Of a DNA stretch of 64,000 nt, positions 1 to 11,490 are shown in pieces. The stretch spans positions 62,001 to 126,000 of the forward strand of contig CAJNDS010000206.1 in NCBI GenBank assembly GCA_905221605.1. Reading direction: 5' to 3'. Source of the DNA: Symbiodinium natans. Its lineage: Eukaryota; Sar; Dinophyceae; Suessiales; Symbiodiniaceae. The position numbers and the translations under genes were made by a program. How positions within the stretch are numbered: position 1 is the first letter of the stretch; every line of letters starts with the position of its first letter. The notes beneath the pieces were generated by a model. It did no database searches, was not told where the DNA came from, and worked only from the letters and a program-made list of their open reading frames with translations.

Positions 1-93
1 TGGACGCCTTGGCATGAGAGGCCGGGCCGAAGCATGATAGTATGCAATGTGTATAGGTATATTTAATCTTAACATTCTGTCTGTGCTTATATC

Positions 94-232
94 TACACAT
101 ATATATATATATGTACATATATATATATATGTACATGTATGTATGTATGTATGTATGTATGTATGTATGTATGTATGTATGTATGTATGTATGTATGTAT
201 ATATGTATATATGTATATATATATATATATTA
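94..232. repeat. AT / ATGT microsatellite
   Basis: Alternating AT runs surround about 18 tandem copies of the tetranucleotide TATG (roughly 129-200). The 84- and 65-codon open frames across it are repeat translations, not genes. Confidence 0.95.
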
Positions 233-596
233 CTTCAGAAGTCATTTATCTTATACGCACATAGATGTACATACCTATGCGAATCGACAGCATGTGTTTG
301 ACCCCTAAGGCCCGAGCTTCAAACACTTGTTCTGCTGATTTTTGCTGCACACAGACCAACACCAGTTGCAAGCCCCACAATGGCAAGGAGGGTTTCAGCA
401 CCCAAGCCCGGAATCTCCGAAGAAAATGAGTCTAAACTCGTCGGGTGACCAGGCAGCGCTGGGTTCACGGACGCGGTGCCCTGCACTTCAACTCGAAGTC
501 TCCTGCACAGCCGCGCTCGAACGCAATCCGCGTAGGTCCGTAGGTATCACTAACTGGGAGGATCGCAGTTCAGGCCTTTGATGCATACGGGGCTTT

Positions 597-614
597 GGGG
601 GGGGGGGGGGGGGG
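597..614. repeat. poly-G run (18 G)
   Basis: Uninterrupted G homopolymer in non-coding sequence, one of more than ten long poly-G or poly-C runs in this window. Confidence 0.95.
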
Positions 615-1016
615 ACAATGGGGGACTGTAAGGAAGGCATGAGCCAATGAGATTCCAAGAAAGTTTTGTTTCAATTGAGCCGACCACCAAGAAGCGTAGT
701 CTTTGGTTGAGAACAGATTCCATAGTAAACGTCGTCAAGAAATCCAAAGCACCTTGCCGATCCATGCAGTGTAGCAGCCTTCCGGAAACACAGACTTCTC
801 TCCAGAGAACGTGAATTGCTGGCCCCGGGACTCCAGGTACCTCGGGCTTGGGGCCTAGGGCTAAGGGATGTAGGATCCTCCTGATCTCGCACATTGTAGA
901 ATTTGGAGATTCGGATTCCCAGTTGATAGTACCATGAGTTTCGAGCCCGGTAGCCGAATTCGTGTAAATGTTTTTCCCGGCTCCTCTCGCGGCCCACAGA
1001 GGGAAGCGGAACATTT

Positions 1017-2558
1017 TTAGTTCTGGTTGCAGTACTCAGGAGCATGTAAAGTCTGAGCACTCCGACCGGATGATGTGGACAGTTTGCTTGCATTCCCTCT
1101 GAAATCGGACGGATCACCCCTCGAAAGCATAGATTCTATACGGGGCATGATGCGAGAGCTCTTGCCGTCCAGCTGACATCCGCACGCCCCGCTGACGCAC
1201 AGAGCTGGACGCATTCGGTTGAAGGCACCTGCTGTTGGATCACGAGAGATCAAGCCTAGCAGGATCTTGCTAGTTGCTCCAAGCAAGGCGCTCTGCGATG
1301 TTGGTGTGCATTTCTGCCACATGGGCAGGCTCAATCCTGTGAGCACCTTGACGGCAAACTGTGAAGCAGAGGCTTCCGCCAACTCTTCCGCCGTCTAATC
1401 ATTCTTAGAGCTGCAGCTGCCGCTGCAGCTACAACTACCATTAAGACAGTCAGCGGGATAAGTATCAAGGTCTGGTCTGAATGTCCATCGTTTTGCCCTT
1501 CATGTAAAGGTAGGATTTGGGTTTCTGGAACGGGGTGGACTGCAAACATCCATACTGGTTGTAGGCCCCAAAGCGCAAAGCACGAAAGTCTTCGGTGGGT
1601 GGGTGGGTGGGTGGGTGGGGTATTTAAAATCCACCCGTCTTTGGAAATACCTGCAATCTGCGGTGTCAAAAGTGCGCAGGCTTTGTTTGATGTTTCTGTT
1701 GTTGCCCTCAGCCTTGTCTTAGAAGCAACCTCCCAATGGCTTTGCTTCGTGCTACCCTGACTTCTCAACCGTGATTGCTGTTGGACAGGCTTCAAGCGCG
1801 ACTGAACACAGATCACTGTCTGCCTCCACGCTCATGGTGTCCAGCAGTCCAGCAGTCATTAGACGCCGCTTTTGCCACCTTCCTTTTTGGCACAGCATGT
1901 CATGGCAATGCCAGCGGCATAGACAAGAGACTTGGCTGTATCATCAGCCCCACTGCATCACCAATCGCTCGGGACTGCCGCTAGTGGCAACATGGTTAAG
2001 ACCTGCAGTGCATTCCATAGATCCCCGTAGGAGTGCCGTCGCTGTGGTGAAAGGTCTTCGGCGCACACGCCCGCCCTTAATAATGCTCCACGTCCGTGAC
2101 GCAATCGGGGCAACCATCACTCTTAAACTCAAAGTACATGTGCAATCCACCTCCACTGAAGTTCAGTGCTTCAGACAGAGGACGCCACATGGGTTCCTCT
2201 GGCTGCGTCCAGGAAGTGGGCTTGCCGATGGCTGGAGGTGTCCTGTAGAAGCATGATCTGAACTGAACTGAACTGATTTGGGCTGGAATGATGGTTCGGG
2301 CTTCAGGCCTTCAAAGACTGTAGACGCTTTTATGCAGTGAGAAGGCCCCAAAACCTGGAGCCGCCGAACTCGAAGTCCCTCTGAAGCTGTGAAGTTATAC
2401 TTGAAATCACAATTTCGTATCCTGACCCCCGACTCGGTGAAGCTCCACTGGCCCTTGGTTTGGCCAAACTTCACTGTGCTGTATAGCACTCGTGCTGTCC
2501 CACCCTTGTGGTCAAGGTCCTCCATTGATGCTTGTGACAGGAGCTCGTATGGCTTGTC
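1017..2558 (-). CDS. putative single-pass membrane protein gene, partial, multi-exon
   Basis: Not recognised by family. Reading the minus strand, five stretches read like protein. Exon at about 2558-2355 (contains VRIRNCDFKYNFTASEG) ends in CAG before a GT donor. A frame at about 2155-2085 contains LHMYFEFKSDGCPDC. A frame at about 1951-1868 contains SLVYAAGIAMTCCAKKEGG. A frame at about 1560-1390 has a hydrophobic helix, LIPLTVLMVVVAAAAAAAL, followed by RMIRRR, as in a type I membrane protein. A last exon at about 1396-1090 (contains QFAVKVLTGLSLPMWQ) starts after an ATTAG acceptor. The order suggests a cysteine-bearing outer domain, one membrane segment and a cytoplasmic tail. The upstream frame stays open past the methionine codon at 2525, so the true start may lie further right, overlapping the first exons of the plus-strand neighbour. 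Exon joins are inferred. Confidence 0.4.
1595..1620. repeat. (GGGT)n microsatellite
   Basis: Six tandem GGGT units ending in GGGG, a possible G-quadruplex former. It lies inside the minus-strand gene model, probably in an intron. Confidence 0.9.
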
Positions 2559-2673
2559 TAGTCAGTGAATCTGACGTCCACTGCGCGGTTTTTGTGTGAA
2601 CCTCAAACTTTGTTGTGAGACCCCAGGCAAACAAGCAAATCCACACCATGAAGACGCCCCGGCTCTTCACCAA

Positions 2674-5600
2674 ACATTCCCCTCAGGCGCCTTCAAGTAC
2701 CAGGTCGCAGTGGCTGCCAGCCCCGCAGACGGTGGAGGGGTCTATGCCATCCCCTTCGCGCAGACGTGCGGACATGTGGCCGCTGGGACAACCGAAACAA
2801 TCAAAAAACATCGTATTGTATTTCGCTTGCCTGACCATGCTCAGACTTTGCATCCCAAGTGTTCAGAAATTTGGGGTTCCGAGGCCCAGTGAAGCTTTCC
2901 CAGCTGCAGGTCTATGTTGACCCCTCCGGCCGAAAAGAGCAGATCGGGGAGGAGAGGGACGCCGGAGTGAAAGCTGCATTGAGACGGGTCAGGGAAGGCA
3001 GAGTTGCGCAAGATGACTTCCAGCAATCGCACAAGACACAGTGCCCATGGAAAGGTTCCTTGCCGCACTTAAGAGCAATTACCGTACTCGTTCGTAAAGC
3101 AATGGAGTTGCACGAAGCTTGTGCTTCTTCGCCTGACCCACACGCTTGCCAAAAATGTTGCAAACCCGACGCTGCAACACAACACACAACGCCAACAAAC
3201 AGTGTCACCTTCAAGCAACAGGCTTCTTGAATGTCCCTGTGGCCATGGGCCATCTTACCCTGAATGCCGAATGCACAAGAAGTTGCACCGCCAGGAGTTG
3301 CCGATGGGACAAGCCCGATATGTGGCAGCGGTGTTGCTCGGCTCGCTACATTCGAAAAGGCTGTTTAGCTGGAATCGCAAAAACCCAAGCGATGTTCCTT
3401 CCGCTCTTAGCGCCAAGGAATGCCCAGAACAAGATCTTCGCAGTCCCCTGCCACGCACGGAAGGCGTTGGAGGCAGGGGTCTTGTCAAGGGCTCGAGGGG
3501 GTGCAGGACTCTACAGGAATGAGCGCGTCGCAGAGACAAATTGGAGAGACTAATTTGTCAGAGCGATTCTTATCAGGAAATTAAATTAATTAGCCGTGTC
3601 AAAAATACGTCAGGTGCTGGTTCCACAGTCACAGCGGCGGCGTGTCTTTCATGGGCTGAAATGCCTTTTTGCTGAAAGGTCGACCCGAAGACCAAAAGCG
3701 TGCGGGAGTTTGGGCAGGAGTTCCCCTATGGCGGCCTGAAGTACCAGGCAATCACGACATGACGCGACGTGAGGGCCTATTCCATTTGGTTTTGTTTTAG
3801 GGTTTAGGGAGGTGTGTGGGTTTTGGGTTTCGTTTTTAGCGGAACACTCAACATGCACCATTCCGAACTTGTTTCCCAGTGCCGACAAGGCTGCTGTTTG
3901 TGGCCTCGATGGCTGTGCCCATGGCTGTGAATTAACATTGGGATTTTGCGACTTATACTTAAAGTCTGGGTGCATGCATATGCCCAATGGGGGAAATTTT
4001 CTCAGCTTGCTTTTCAATTTTGTGGATGTGAGGAGTCATTGTGGGAAGAGAGAGCTATCGTGGACACACGTGCCCTCCCATCCCCCGCGCCCACTCACTA
4101 CTTCGGCTTCCTTGACAAGAGCCCCCAGCCGCCATCTGAGCCAATCCAAGGCGTCTACGGCATCCCTTTCAACGCAGAGCGCTTCCTCAAGCTCGACCCA
4201 ATGAAGGGCACCAGCCTTGAGGTGCTGAAGTTTGCTCTAACGTTAAGGGAAGAGCCACGATCAGCCAACCAATGAGCCAAAACCGCCTCACCTCAACCTG
4301 TCAAGCTCTCGAGAGTACGCGTGATGGCGTTGAGTACAAAGAGGGTACTGGCACTGCCAGTCGCTGCATCCACACGTCTTCTTCCCCTTGCACTGCCTAC
4401 GCGGTCTTGCGGTATGAACGGATCTGCAGTTTGTTCTGTACTTTTTCTGAGGCAAGTGAGCAGGTGCAGAATATCAGCAACCCCTGCTACCCCCAGCGAG
4501 AGTGCTTGACCGGAGCCCTGTGTCAGGTGGGTGATGCACTGCCCAGTGGCGGCTTCAAGTACATGACCGCAGTAGTCGCTCCAAGCGGATGCACGGCGCA
4601 AGTGTTGAATTCGGAGCGGTACGCTGGGACTGACCTGTTCATGTTGCAGGGCTTGATCACGAGGATGTCTTGTCATGCCGTGTGGCCTCCTTGTTTGTGC
4701 TCCTGCATTCATGTGCTGCTAGGTGCATGAGGCAAGCATGCAGTGCTCAACTATATGCGGATGACCTGATGACTTTATGCTCTTTCAAGTTTGTAGACCC
4801 TGATATGCTGTGAGGGTGACCTCTTCATTTCGATGGAAAAAGAGATCAGAGGCTCCATAAACTTGTTGGCATTTCTCATCGAATCACGAGCATGATGAGT
4901 ACTTCAGCAACGTGACACCAAGCTATCGTATGCTGAATGTGTCCTTACATTTCCTGCAAGCGTTCAAACTGCACGCGCCGCTTTTTCCATGTGCGTATAC
5001 TGGCCTGCAACTCCACGTGGCCCAGGAAGGATCTATGTGCCTCCCTTCGATGCCCAGCAGGCAGAATGGTGTGACGTCTGTCCATGCCGGGTGGGGGAGG
5101 GGGGAAAGGGGGCGACGGACGAGAGAGAACTATTGTCGGATCTACGGGAGGGAGTTGTGCGTGTGCAGTTGGCATAAGTCACCTGGTGCTTCGTAGAACA
5201 TGCAGAGAGAACCAAAATGGAATCCAAGCAGACGGGAGGCTTTGGAGTTCGACCCCACCACGGCTGTTTGGCGCCCCTTGGGACCTTCCTTCTCGGAAGG
5301 AGGGCAGCCTCTCAGCGGAGATTAATCGCTTTCCCCTTGTGCTGGGAACATCCTCCAAAGTAGTGACCTCATAGGTAAGATCTCATATACCTTTCTTTTA
5401 CAGTCTTATGCTTGTGTACGTGAAGCCCTTGCTTGTCATATCAGTTTTGGGGAGGGATTATGGTGGCACCTTAGGGCCACAACTGGACAGGGGTCGAGGG
5501 AACTACATGCACTCCAGCTGCTTTTCGGTAAACCTCCTGAATGCCCCAGCCGGTAGCATGAGAACCAACCCCAGCTCCGATATCAAGGAGATATGTGGCA

Positions 5601-8345
5601 GCTGTCCTGGCCAGTAATGGAAGCTGGGCGTTTCGAATGTTTGTTTTTCTGTGGCACAGGACTCTAGGCAGTTCGCAAGGTCCCACGAACATTACCTTGT
5701 ATCTCGGGTTATCTCGGGTCTGTTTGGTCATAAATCGACCCACCTTCTGTGCTCCTTTTCTTGCCATCTCGTCGTTCCCACAGCATGAACAACTCGCGGG
5801 CCCTGAGTGTCAAGCCCTGCAAAAGGTTCCAGCTCTGTTTTCGAAGTTCCTTGGGTTCTTGGGTTGATTGATCAAAGCCACTAGCCACTAGCAGCCCTAC
5901 GGCACTAAGCATAGCATCCTGGCACCCTCTCAAAGCAGGTAAGCCGCTTGACTGGGTTGCCGAAAGCCCTAGCCGAGGAAACATTTATGCTCTCCCGTGC
6001 AATGCCGAGCGCCCCCTTGCTGCAAGCAGCTCCGCAAAGAGGGCTCCAGGTGGTTTCCAGCAAGGGCTCACTTACAGAACTTCTGAACAGGCAAGTGAAG
6101 CCCTTCGCTGACAGTAGAGTATGAGTAGAGTATGCGCTCATCTGTTGACACCCCAAGCCCAAGTGTGTCACTGAAATCAGGACGGCTGAGCGTCTTGGCC
6201 CACGCATTCCGTGCAAAATAAAAGGAGCACCTGAGAAGAGACCCTAATCGTAGAACCCGCATGCGCGCTTTCTGAGCACCATGCAACATCGAGCCTCGAA
6301 GTGAACAGTTGCGCGAAACCTAGGTGTTGGGCAAAGAACAGCAACATGCACTCGAGAGTGCGGTTTTTTTCCCCGTTTCCAGTGTTTTGCCGAAGCGGCA
6401 GCGTCGTTTTGAAAGAGCTTGCGGGACAACTTGTCGTAAGCTAAAGTTGATGTAGAACTGGACTGCTTTGTCGTGTTTTTGTAGTGCCTCCCTGGTTGAC
6501 CTGGGCTTGCAGTCGAGACGTCGGGACCCCTCCACCTTTAAAGGGAAGCCGTGAAACCCGAACATGAAGCGGTTGAGTGGGTTTACGAGTCCAAGCTTGG
6601 AGGGCTTTGGGCTTCCAGGCTTTTGGGCTTCACCCGAAAACTTCTCCCAGGCATCCTGGAGATCAGCCCACTCCATCGGGATGCACGTGAGGCCTCCTGT
6701 CCGGTTCTGAGGGCTTGAGCGGCTTTTTAAACGCGGCATACAGTTTAGGAATGTTTAGGAGTTTAGGAACTTTGGCCATTTGAGGGAGATTGAGTGGTAA
6801 AAACTCCAATTCCCTACCATAGGAAGCTGTGGTCCCGAGGCCTATCCTCCCTGGACTTTCTCCCTTGCGAGCCAAAAGCCCTACTTCCCTAAACTTAAAC
6901 TCTTGAACCTTGCCTAGCCTGAATCCAGGCGGTTCTCCAAACTAGGGTCCCAAGAAACCGAAATCGAAGGGCCCATATGCTAGATTCAAAATGGGTAACT
7001 TCGGCAACCAGGTGGGTCCCAGCTTCCCGCGCGGCCTGTTCCGCTTCCAGGCTGCTGTGGCGGCTCCAAACGGCAGGTGAGCACCGTGGTTACAGGATTT
7101 TGGATGGTCCTATGGCCTATGGTTGGAGTTTACAGGTTTCAGGGTCAAAGGTTAGTTTCTGGGAGGCTTCGACACAACTCGCTTGATGTGTATACCGGCG
7201 TGTTTGTGTGCCGTTCCATGCAGGAGGTGTCACTTCCAGGCTGTGTTCCAGCGCAGCAACATGGGCACGGCATGTTCCTCTGCACGCAGGATTTATGGTA
7301 TTCCATACGACGCAGCACGCGCCTTGACTAGCATTAGCAGAGAGCGGTTAACCTTTACTTTTCCTTTCGTACACCATCAATCTCATGACACCTCACCTCT
7401 GTCTCTAGCCGTCTCTAGGAGTTAACCGCCCGTGTTCACCTTGTTCCTTGTGCATTGGGTCCAGGCTTTGGTTCTCCAGCTGTAACCGTGTAAGACCTTG
7501 GAATCATGCCTCAAAGAGCCGGGAATGAGGATAGAAGCATTAAGTGAGCACAGTAGTCTTTATACTGGCCCGTAATACTACTATCTTTCGAAGCTTGCGA
7601 GCTGTTGGGAGATTTCCTTCCAGGCGCTTTTGAATTCGACCCCTCGACGGGCTTGGCCCTGGACATCGGTCATGACTTGTCCGGAGGCGGAAGCAGGTGG
7701 AGCATCACGGGCGTGACACAAGCACGTGACAAGACAGATCATCTAGGATAGGATCATGCCGTGGACAGCAGGAGAATTCTGTTTGCGGCTGCCGTAGTTT
7801 CGAAGGTACTCGGCTGCGGCGATGGCACAGAACGGCCTGATCTATGCTCCCCCCTGTAGCGCTGAATGCGTGTTGGAGATAGACCCCTGGACGCAAGCTG
7901 TGCGAGAAGTCGGACCAAAACTTCGTGGGATCGCCGAGGTCGATGAAGGCGTCGTGCAGTACAGGGAGTCCTGACAGGGAGTTGGAAAGGTACCCGATAG
8001 GAGTACAGACTGCGCAGAGTTGCACGTCTAGGTGTATGCAAATGTGTAAATGCTTGAGGCTGACCTCCCTCTCAGATCCATCATCTTTACGAACCATTAT
8101 ACTACAAATATTCGAAAAAGGTACGTTACATGTGACCCGACGGCAAGCCATCAACAAAAACCGCTGGTCAGGTGGGGACAAGTACCAAGCCATTGTCAGC
8201 CCTGCTCTCAGCGTGTTGTGATGGCACCTGGGTTGGTGCCATTCGCCCCCCCCCCCCCCCCCTCTCCCCCGCCGGGATAAGGCATGCCAAACGGAAACCT
8301 TATCGCTGTGCCCTACAATGCCGAACGCATACTCGAGATCGTTCC
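2674..8345 (+). CDS. repeat protein with blade-like IYGIPFNA / FPSGGFKY units, many exons
   Basis: Exons fitted by eye: 2674-2787, 2910-2955, 3295-3340, 3411-3472, 3679-3756, 4099-4221, 4526-4587, 5026-5060, 5239-5302, 5939-6010, 7012-7076, 7290-7318, 7624-7710, 8282-8345. Each encodes part of one repeat of about 45 residues: a V/FDPxT turn, then FPxGGxKYxxAVxAPNG, then IYGIPFNAER. Repeats of this shape occur in large proteins of other dinoflagellates (from memory, not searched); a beta-propeller fold is an inference from blade length and the glycine/tyrosine pattern. Several joins restore the repeat exactly: AAPNG + R + IYGIPYDA across 7077-7289 (GT-AG), LE + VDP across 3473-3678 (GC-AG), and APSG + RIYV across 4588-5025 (GA-AG). 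Function, true start and true end are unknown. One exon is probably missing between 6010 and 7012. Confidence 0.7.
3295..3340 (+). CDS. repeat-protein exon
   Basis: Follows CGCCAG and encodes ELPMGQARYVAAVLL, which aligns with the FPSGGFKYMTAVV part of the repeat. It ends before a GC donor at 3341; the joined codon is alanine. Confidence 0.6.
3411..3472 (+). CDS. repeat-protein exon
   Basis: Follows CTCTTAG and encodes APRNAQNKIFAVPCHARKALE, of which NKIFAVPCHARKALE matches the GKIYGIPFNAERVLE segment. It ends GAG before GC (3473). The next exon continues in phase with VDPKT. Confidence 0.65.
3679..3756 (+). CDS. repeat-protein exon
   Basis: Follows GAAAG and encodes VDPKTKSVREFGQEFPYGG then LKYQAI, a nearly complete DP-to-KY segment of the repeat. 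The 3' boundary is uncertain. Confidence 0.65.
4099..4221 (+). CDS. repeat-protein exon
   Basis: Encodes GVYGIPFNAERFLKLDPMKG and ends CTTGAG before a GT donor at 4222. The exon at 4526 continues in phase (LE + VGDALPSGG). The left boundary is uncertain. Confidence 0.7.
4526..4587 (+). CDS. repeat-protein exon
   Basis: Starts after TGTCAG and encodes VGDALPSGGFKYMTAVVAPS plus one base. The best join to the next exon needs a GA donor at 4588, a class reported in dinoflagellates. Confidence 0.65.
5026..5060 (+). CDS. repeat-protein micro-exon (35 bp)
   Basis: Starts after GGCCCAG and encodes (G)RIYVPPFDAQQ. It ends CAG before a GC donor, and the next exon adds ALEFDPTT in phase, restoring the repeat. 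Confidence 0.65.
5239..5302 (+). CDS. repeat-protein exon
   Basis: Starts after ACGGGAG and encodes ALEFDPTTAVWRPLGPSFSE then GG. The donor was not resolved; the next exon reads on with KPLDWV. Confidence 0.6.
5939..6010 (+). CDS. repeat-protein exon
   Basis: Starts after CAAAGCAG and encodes KPLDWVAESPSRGNIYALPC then NAER. It ends near a GC donor at 6011. Confidence 0.6.
7012..7076 (+). CDS. repeat-protein exon
   Basis: Starts after CAACCAG with the same GTGGGT beginning as the exon at 4526. It encodes VGPSFPRGLFRFQAAVAAPN then G, and ends in AG before a canonical GTGAGC donor. Confidence 0.7.
7290..7318 (+). CDS. repeat-protein micro-exon (29 bp)
   Basis: Starts after GCACGCAG. Its first base completes the arginine codon split by the 213-bp GT-AG intron, then it encodes IYGIPYDAA. 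The donor is GC within a GCGC that recurs at the downstream acceptor. Confidence 0.7.
7624..7710 (+). CDS. repeat-protein exon
   Basis: Starts after CTTCCAG and encodes AFEFDPSTGLALDIGHDLSG then GGSRWSIT. A GC donor at 7711 joins in phase to the exon at 8282. Confidence 0.6.
8246..8262. repeat. poly-C run (17 C)
   Basis: Homopolymer directly upstream of the inferred acceptor at 8281. Confidence 0.9.
8282..8345 (+). CDS. repeat-protein exon (last recognised)
   Basis: Starts after GGATAAG, 19 bases past a 17-C run that may serve as its pyrimidine tract. Encodes MPNGNLIAVPYNAERILEI. The 3' boundary and the end of the gene were not found. Confidence 0.6.
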
Positions 8346-8691
8346 GCGGCATCTGGACATGCAGCCGCCGCTCGCACTGGCCGGCTGTCTCGATACGATG
8401 GACTAGGAAGTTCTCTCTGTGTGTATCTTGAGTTGGCCTGCGAGCATGACATGCGCAGCCAAGACAGGCCTGCAGATCGCCAATCGCTGTCGAGACCTGA
8501 CCTGGTTCGGGAGGCAGCTATGGGCGGAACAGATGAGCAAAGGCGATGAGTACGCCGCGCTTCGTCGGCATTGCTCACGACGCCAATGTCGCCGGGGCCG
8601 TCAAGCACCCTCAGGCCGATTTGGGTGACCTCCGCAGAGATTCGGGCGATCTCAATTTGGTCGCGAACTTGATGCTGGATTTACTTGGCTA

Positions 8692-8764
8692 GTCAGCGGC
8701 TTCTTCAGCCCATGAGGATGAAGACTGACAGGCTCGGGCCACTGAATGCGGGCCGGTATCGCTC
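8692..8764 (+). repeat. degenerate copy of the array 3' segment (copy a)
   Basis: AGCGGCTTCTTC, CATGAGGATGAAGAC and GGGCCGGTATC occur in the same order as at the end of each gene unit at 46-49 kb, with scattered substitutions and a short insertion. Only the last codons and the start of the downstream spacer are preserved; the upstream coding part is absent. Confidence 0.8.
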
Positions 8765-9187
8765 AACTTGTTCTTTTTTTTTACAGTCGACAGTACGTTG
8801 CAACAGGTGTCTGCTGCAGTCCTCAGGCATCAAGGCCTGGCCACTACAATATTTTTACAATTCTTACAATGCGACGTGGCCCTTCAAGAAGCCCGTCTTC
8901 TGCCAAGTCCTACGGCATGGAGGAGAGTTCCCGGAGTCTCTTGCGGAAGGACTCGTGCTCCTGCGACTCAACCATGGTCATCCACTCGGCCCGGAACTCG
9001 CACGGGGCTTGCTCCATTTCCTTGCTCGGCATTGCGTCCGCCTTCCTGCGACCAGCGATCCTCGTTAGCAACATGCCTTTGCACTTGTCACTTGTCGTAC
9101 TGCTCGAAGAACTGTTTAGTTTTATACTTCCAGGAGCTCTCAGAGCTCGTAGTGTGAGGTTCAGAATCTCGTGGCTCCCATTTAGGC

Positions 9188-9347
9188 GAAGACAGGCTCA
9201 GGCCACTGAAAGTGGGCCGGTATCCCATTAGCGTGTTTTTAACGCTCGCAGCGGTATCCCAGAGACCCGGGAACCGGATATGGTGCAGGCACGCCCAGAG
9301 ACTCGAAAGAGGAATCGGGAACGTCATGCGCAATGAGGTGTTGGCCA
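9188..9347 (+). repeat. degenerate copy of the array spacer (copy b)
   Basis: About 160 bases align with the intergenic spacer of the 46-49 kb array: GAAGACAGGCTCAGGCCACT, then AGTGGGCCGGTATCC, a ...GCAGTATCC...GAGACC...GGGAACC block, AGAGACTCGAAA, and CGTCATG..CAATG.GGTGTTGGCCAG. Divergence is higher than among the array units. Confidence 0.85.
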
Positions 9348-11490
9348 GATCTGGCCCGTGCTGCACGTCTCCAGCTGTCGGCATGCCAAATTCGAGACCA
9401 TTGCAGGCTGAGCCGTTAGAAAGATGTTATCATGATGTTATCTCATTATGTTCTGGATGCTTATGGATGCTTTACACCCGATTCTGCGCTTGGCTTGGCT
9501 GAGCTCTGCCATGGCGCGGCTGCTGCGATTGCCGTGCGGCAGTTCGCAGGCCATGTGGTCGATCGAGCATTCGCTCCGGGGTTTGGCTTGTCACATAATT
9601 AGCGGAGTGCCAGATGTTGAGGTCGGATCATTGCGGATGTCTACAACATTCTAGAACGCAGACCATGTGCAGCCGAATGCTGACAAGAATTCGCCTCTTA
9701 GCCCATCTAACCTTATTCCACACTTGAAGCCCTGAAAGCACCGAGAGGCTTTCTGCGGCCATTTGTGGCGATGCACAGTGCCGTTGCTTGGCCCAAGATT
9801 CGGTTGAAAGGCCGGGAAGGCCGGGAAGGCCATCAAAGGTTCTCTGGCTGAGGCCGCGTGCCCCCAGCTCTTGTTCGATATGTTCCGGCAAGCGTTTAAA
9901 CCTTTTGATTGCTTCTGGAGTGGGTGAGAATCTGACGACTTGCCCCACTTGCTGTGCCCACTTGCCTCGCTGTCACCCCTCCGCCCCAAAGCCCCCACCC
10001 CGCACCTGGGGCCGCAGCGAGGGTAAGCTGGGCACAAGTGGGGCAAACGGGGCAGGAAGGCCAAGTGGGCAAGTGGGGGTGACGATTTGCCGTCCTCAGC
10101 TGCCGCTCAACCGTTAAAACTCTGAGCTCTAAAGCTTTAAGGTCGTTTCGGCCTTTTGCGTATGGCCTCGGCGCCTCGAGGCCAACCACAGAAAGGCCAC
10201 TCCCGCATGTTTTAAATTGTTTTGAGGCGGGTCCCATCGGGTTTGATGGAGGGCTTGAAGCACTTGTTGTGGTTTCTCCAGTTTAGTGGGACAAAGAACA
10301 TTGTCCCAGGATTGTGCCGGTTACCGTCGTTGCCTTCTAAGCCCAAAGACACAGCCGCGCATCGCGTGCCAGGGCAGATGTTAACCTGCCGGCACGTGCT
10401 TGGGCGCTGGCCACCCAGGAGGCCTCTTTAAGGGACTTGGGCTCGTGGCATCATAAACTAAGCATGTCGTACATGGGGGGCTCGTCTATTTACCATCAGA
10501 GGCTGTTTGAGCATGTATATCAGTGGAGTTGATGAAGCCGCACAGGCTTTCTTGATGTAGACTCGCAGCCTGCAGGCCCGGGAAGAGGGCGATGAGCAGG
10601 CGCGATTTCGGTTCTTCAGCAGTGGGATAGCCATGGATACAGCCGATCAAATCGCGCTTTAGTTGAGGGCTTCCCGGCCGCTCTTGCCCTGCCCGCTCGT
10701 GCCCCTGAGTCTTGAGACCTTGTTCCCTGAACATCGCCCTTCCCTTGCCGCAGTGCGGGTCCTTGACCTCGGATCAGGCGGCCGAGCAGACATGCTGGGC
10801 CGTGTAAACGATAGACGCGAAGTCAACAAGCGCTAAAAATATTGACCGTTGAGCCCTGTTTATGGCTGACTACTACTGGTATCTCCACCCCCCTCTTTTC
10901 GTACGCTGTACTACGTTTTGGTATCTATCGCATGGAAGAAACACGCACGAGATTATTTAATAGTGCTGCTGCAACTATTGGTCAGGCTACTTGTAAACCA
11001 AACTCGCACGTTTCGAAGGTTTCTTATCAGGGGTCGGACGCCTAGGGTGTCAATGTGCAATCCAACTAAGATATGTTCAAAACATGATCCACAAAAATTG
11101 GAAAAGCAATGCTTGTTTTCAAGCATTTGCTACCGAAGGTTTTCAGAACATGAATGCCAATGCGCTCAAACCTCAACAGAATAATGTGTGAGACCGTGGC
11201 AGAAAGTTTTCCCAGCAGTTGGTCCAGTAGAATGGTATTGAAGCTGTTGGGCACTTAATTCCGGTCGTTGACTAAGTCCAAGAAAAGTCCTACTTCTTTA
11301 GAATTTATCTAACCTGGTTGAGTCTGAGTTTGGACCCAACGCAAATGTTAAAAGGATCGAATAAAGAATATATTGGGATCCCGATTTAGCATTTTAGGCT
11401 TTTTGTTTCATTGAAGTTGCTCTTGAACAGCAACATAGGCTCGCAAGAACTTGCTGGTTGTTGAAGTTGTTGTTTAGAAACTGGCCAACA

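Noticed and set aside
1771-2256. 161-codon plus-strand frame
   Set aside because: The minus strand carries the more protein-like reading over the same bases; the plus frame looks like antisense noise.
10751-10790. SAM-methyltransferase gene suggested by VLDLGSGG
   Set aside because: A single motif in a short frame with no neighbouring methyltransferase exon; could be chance.
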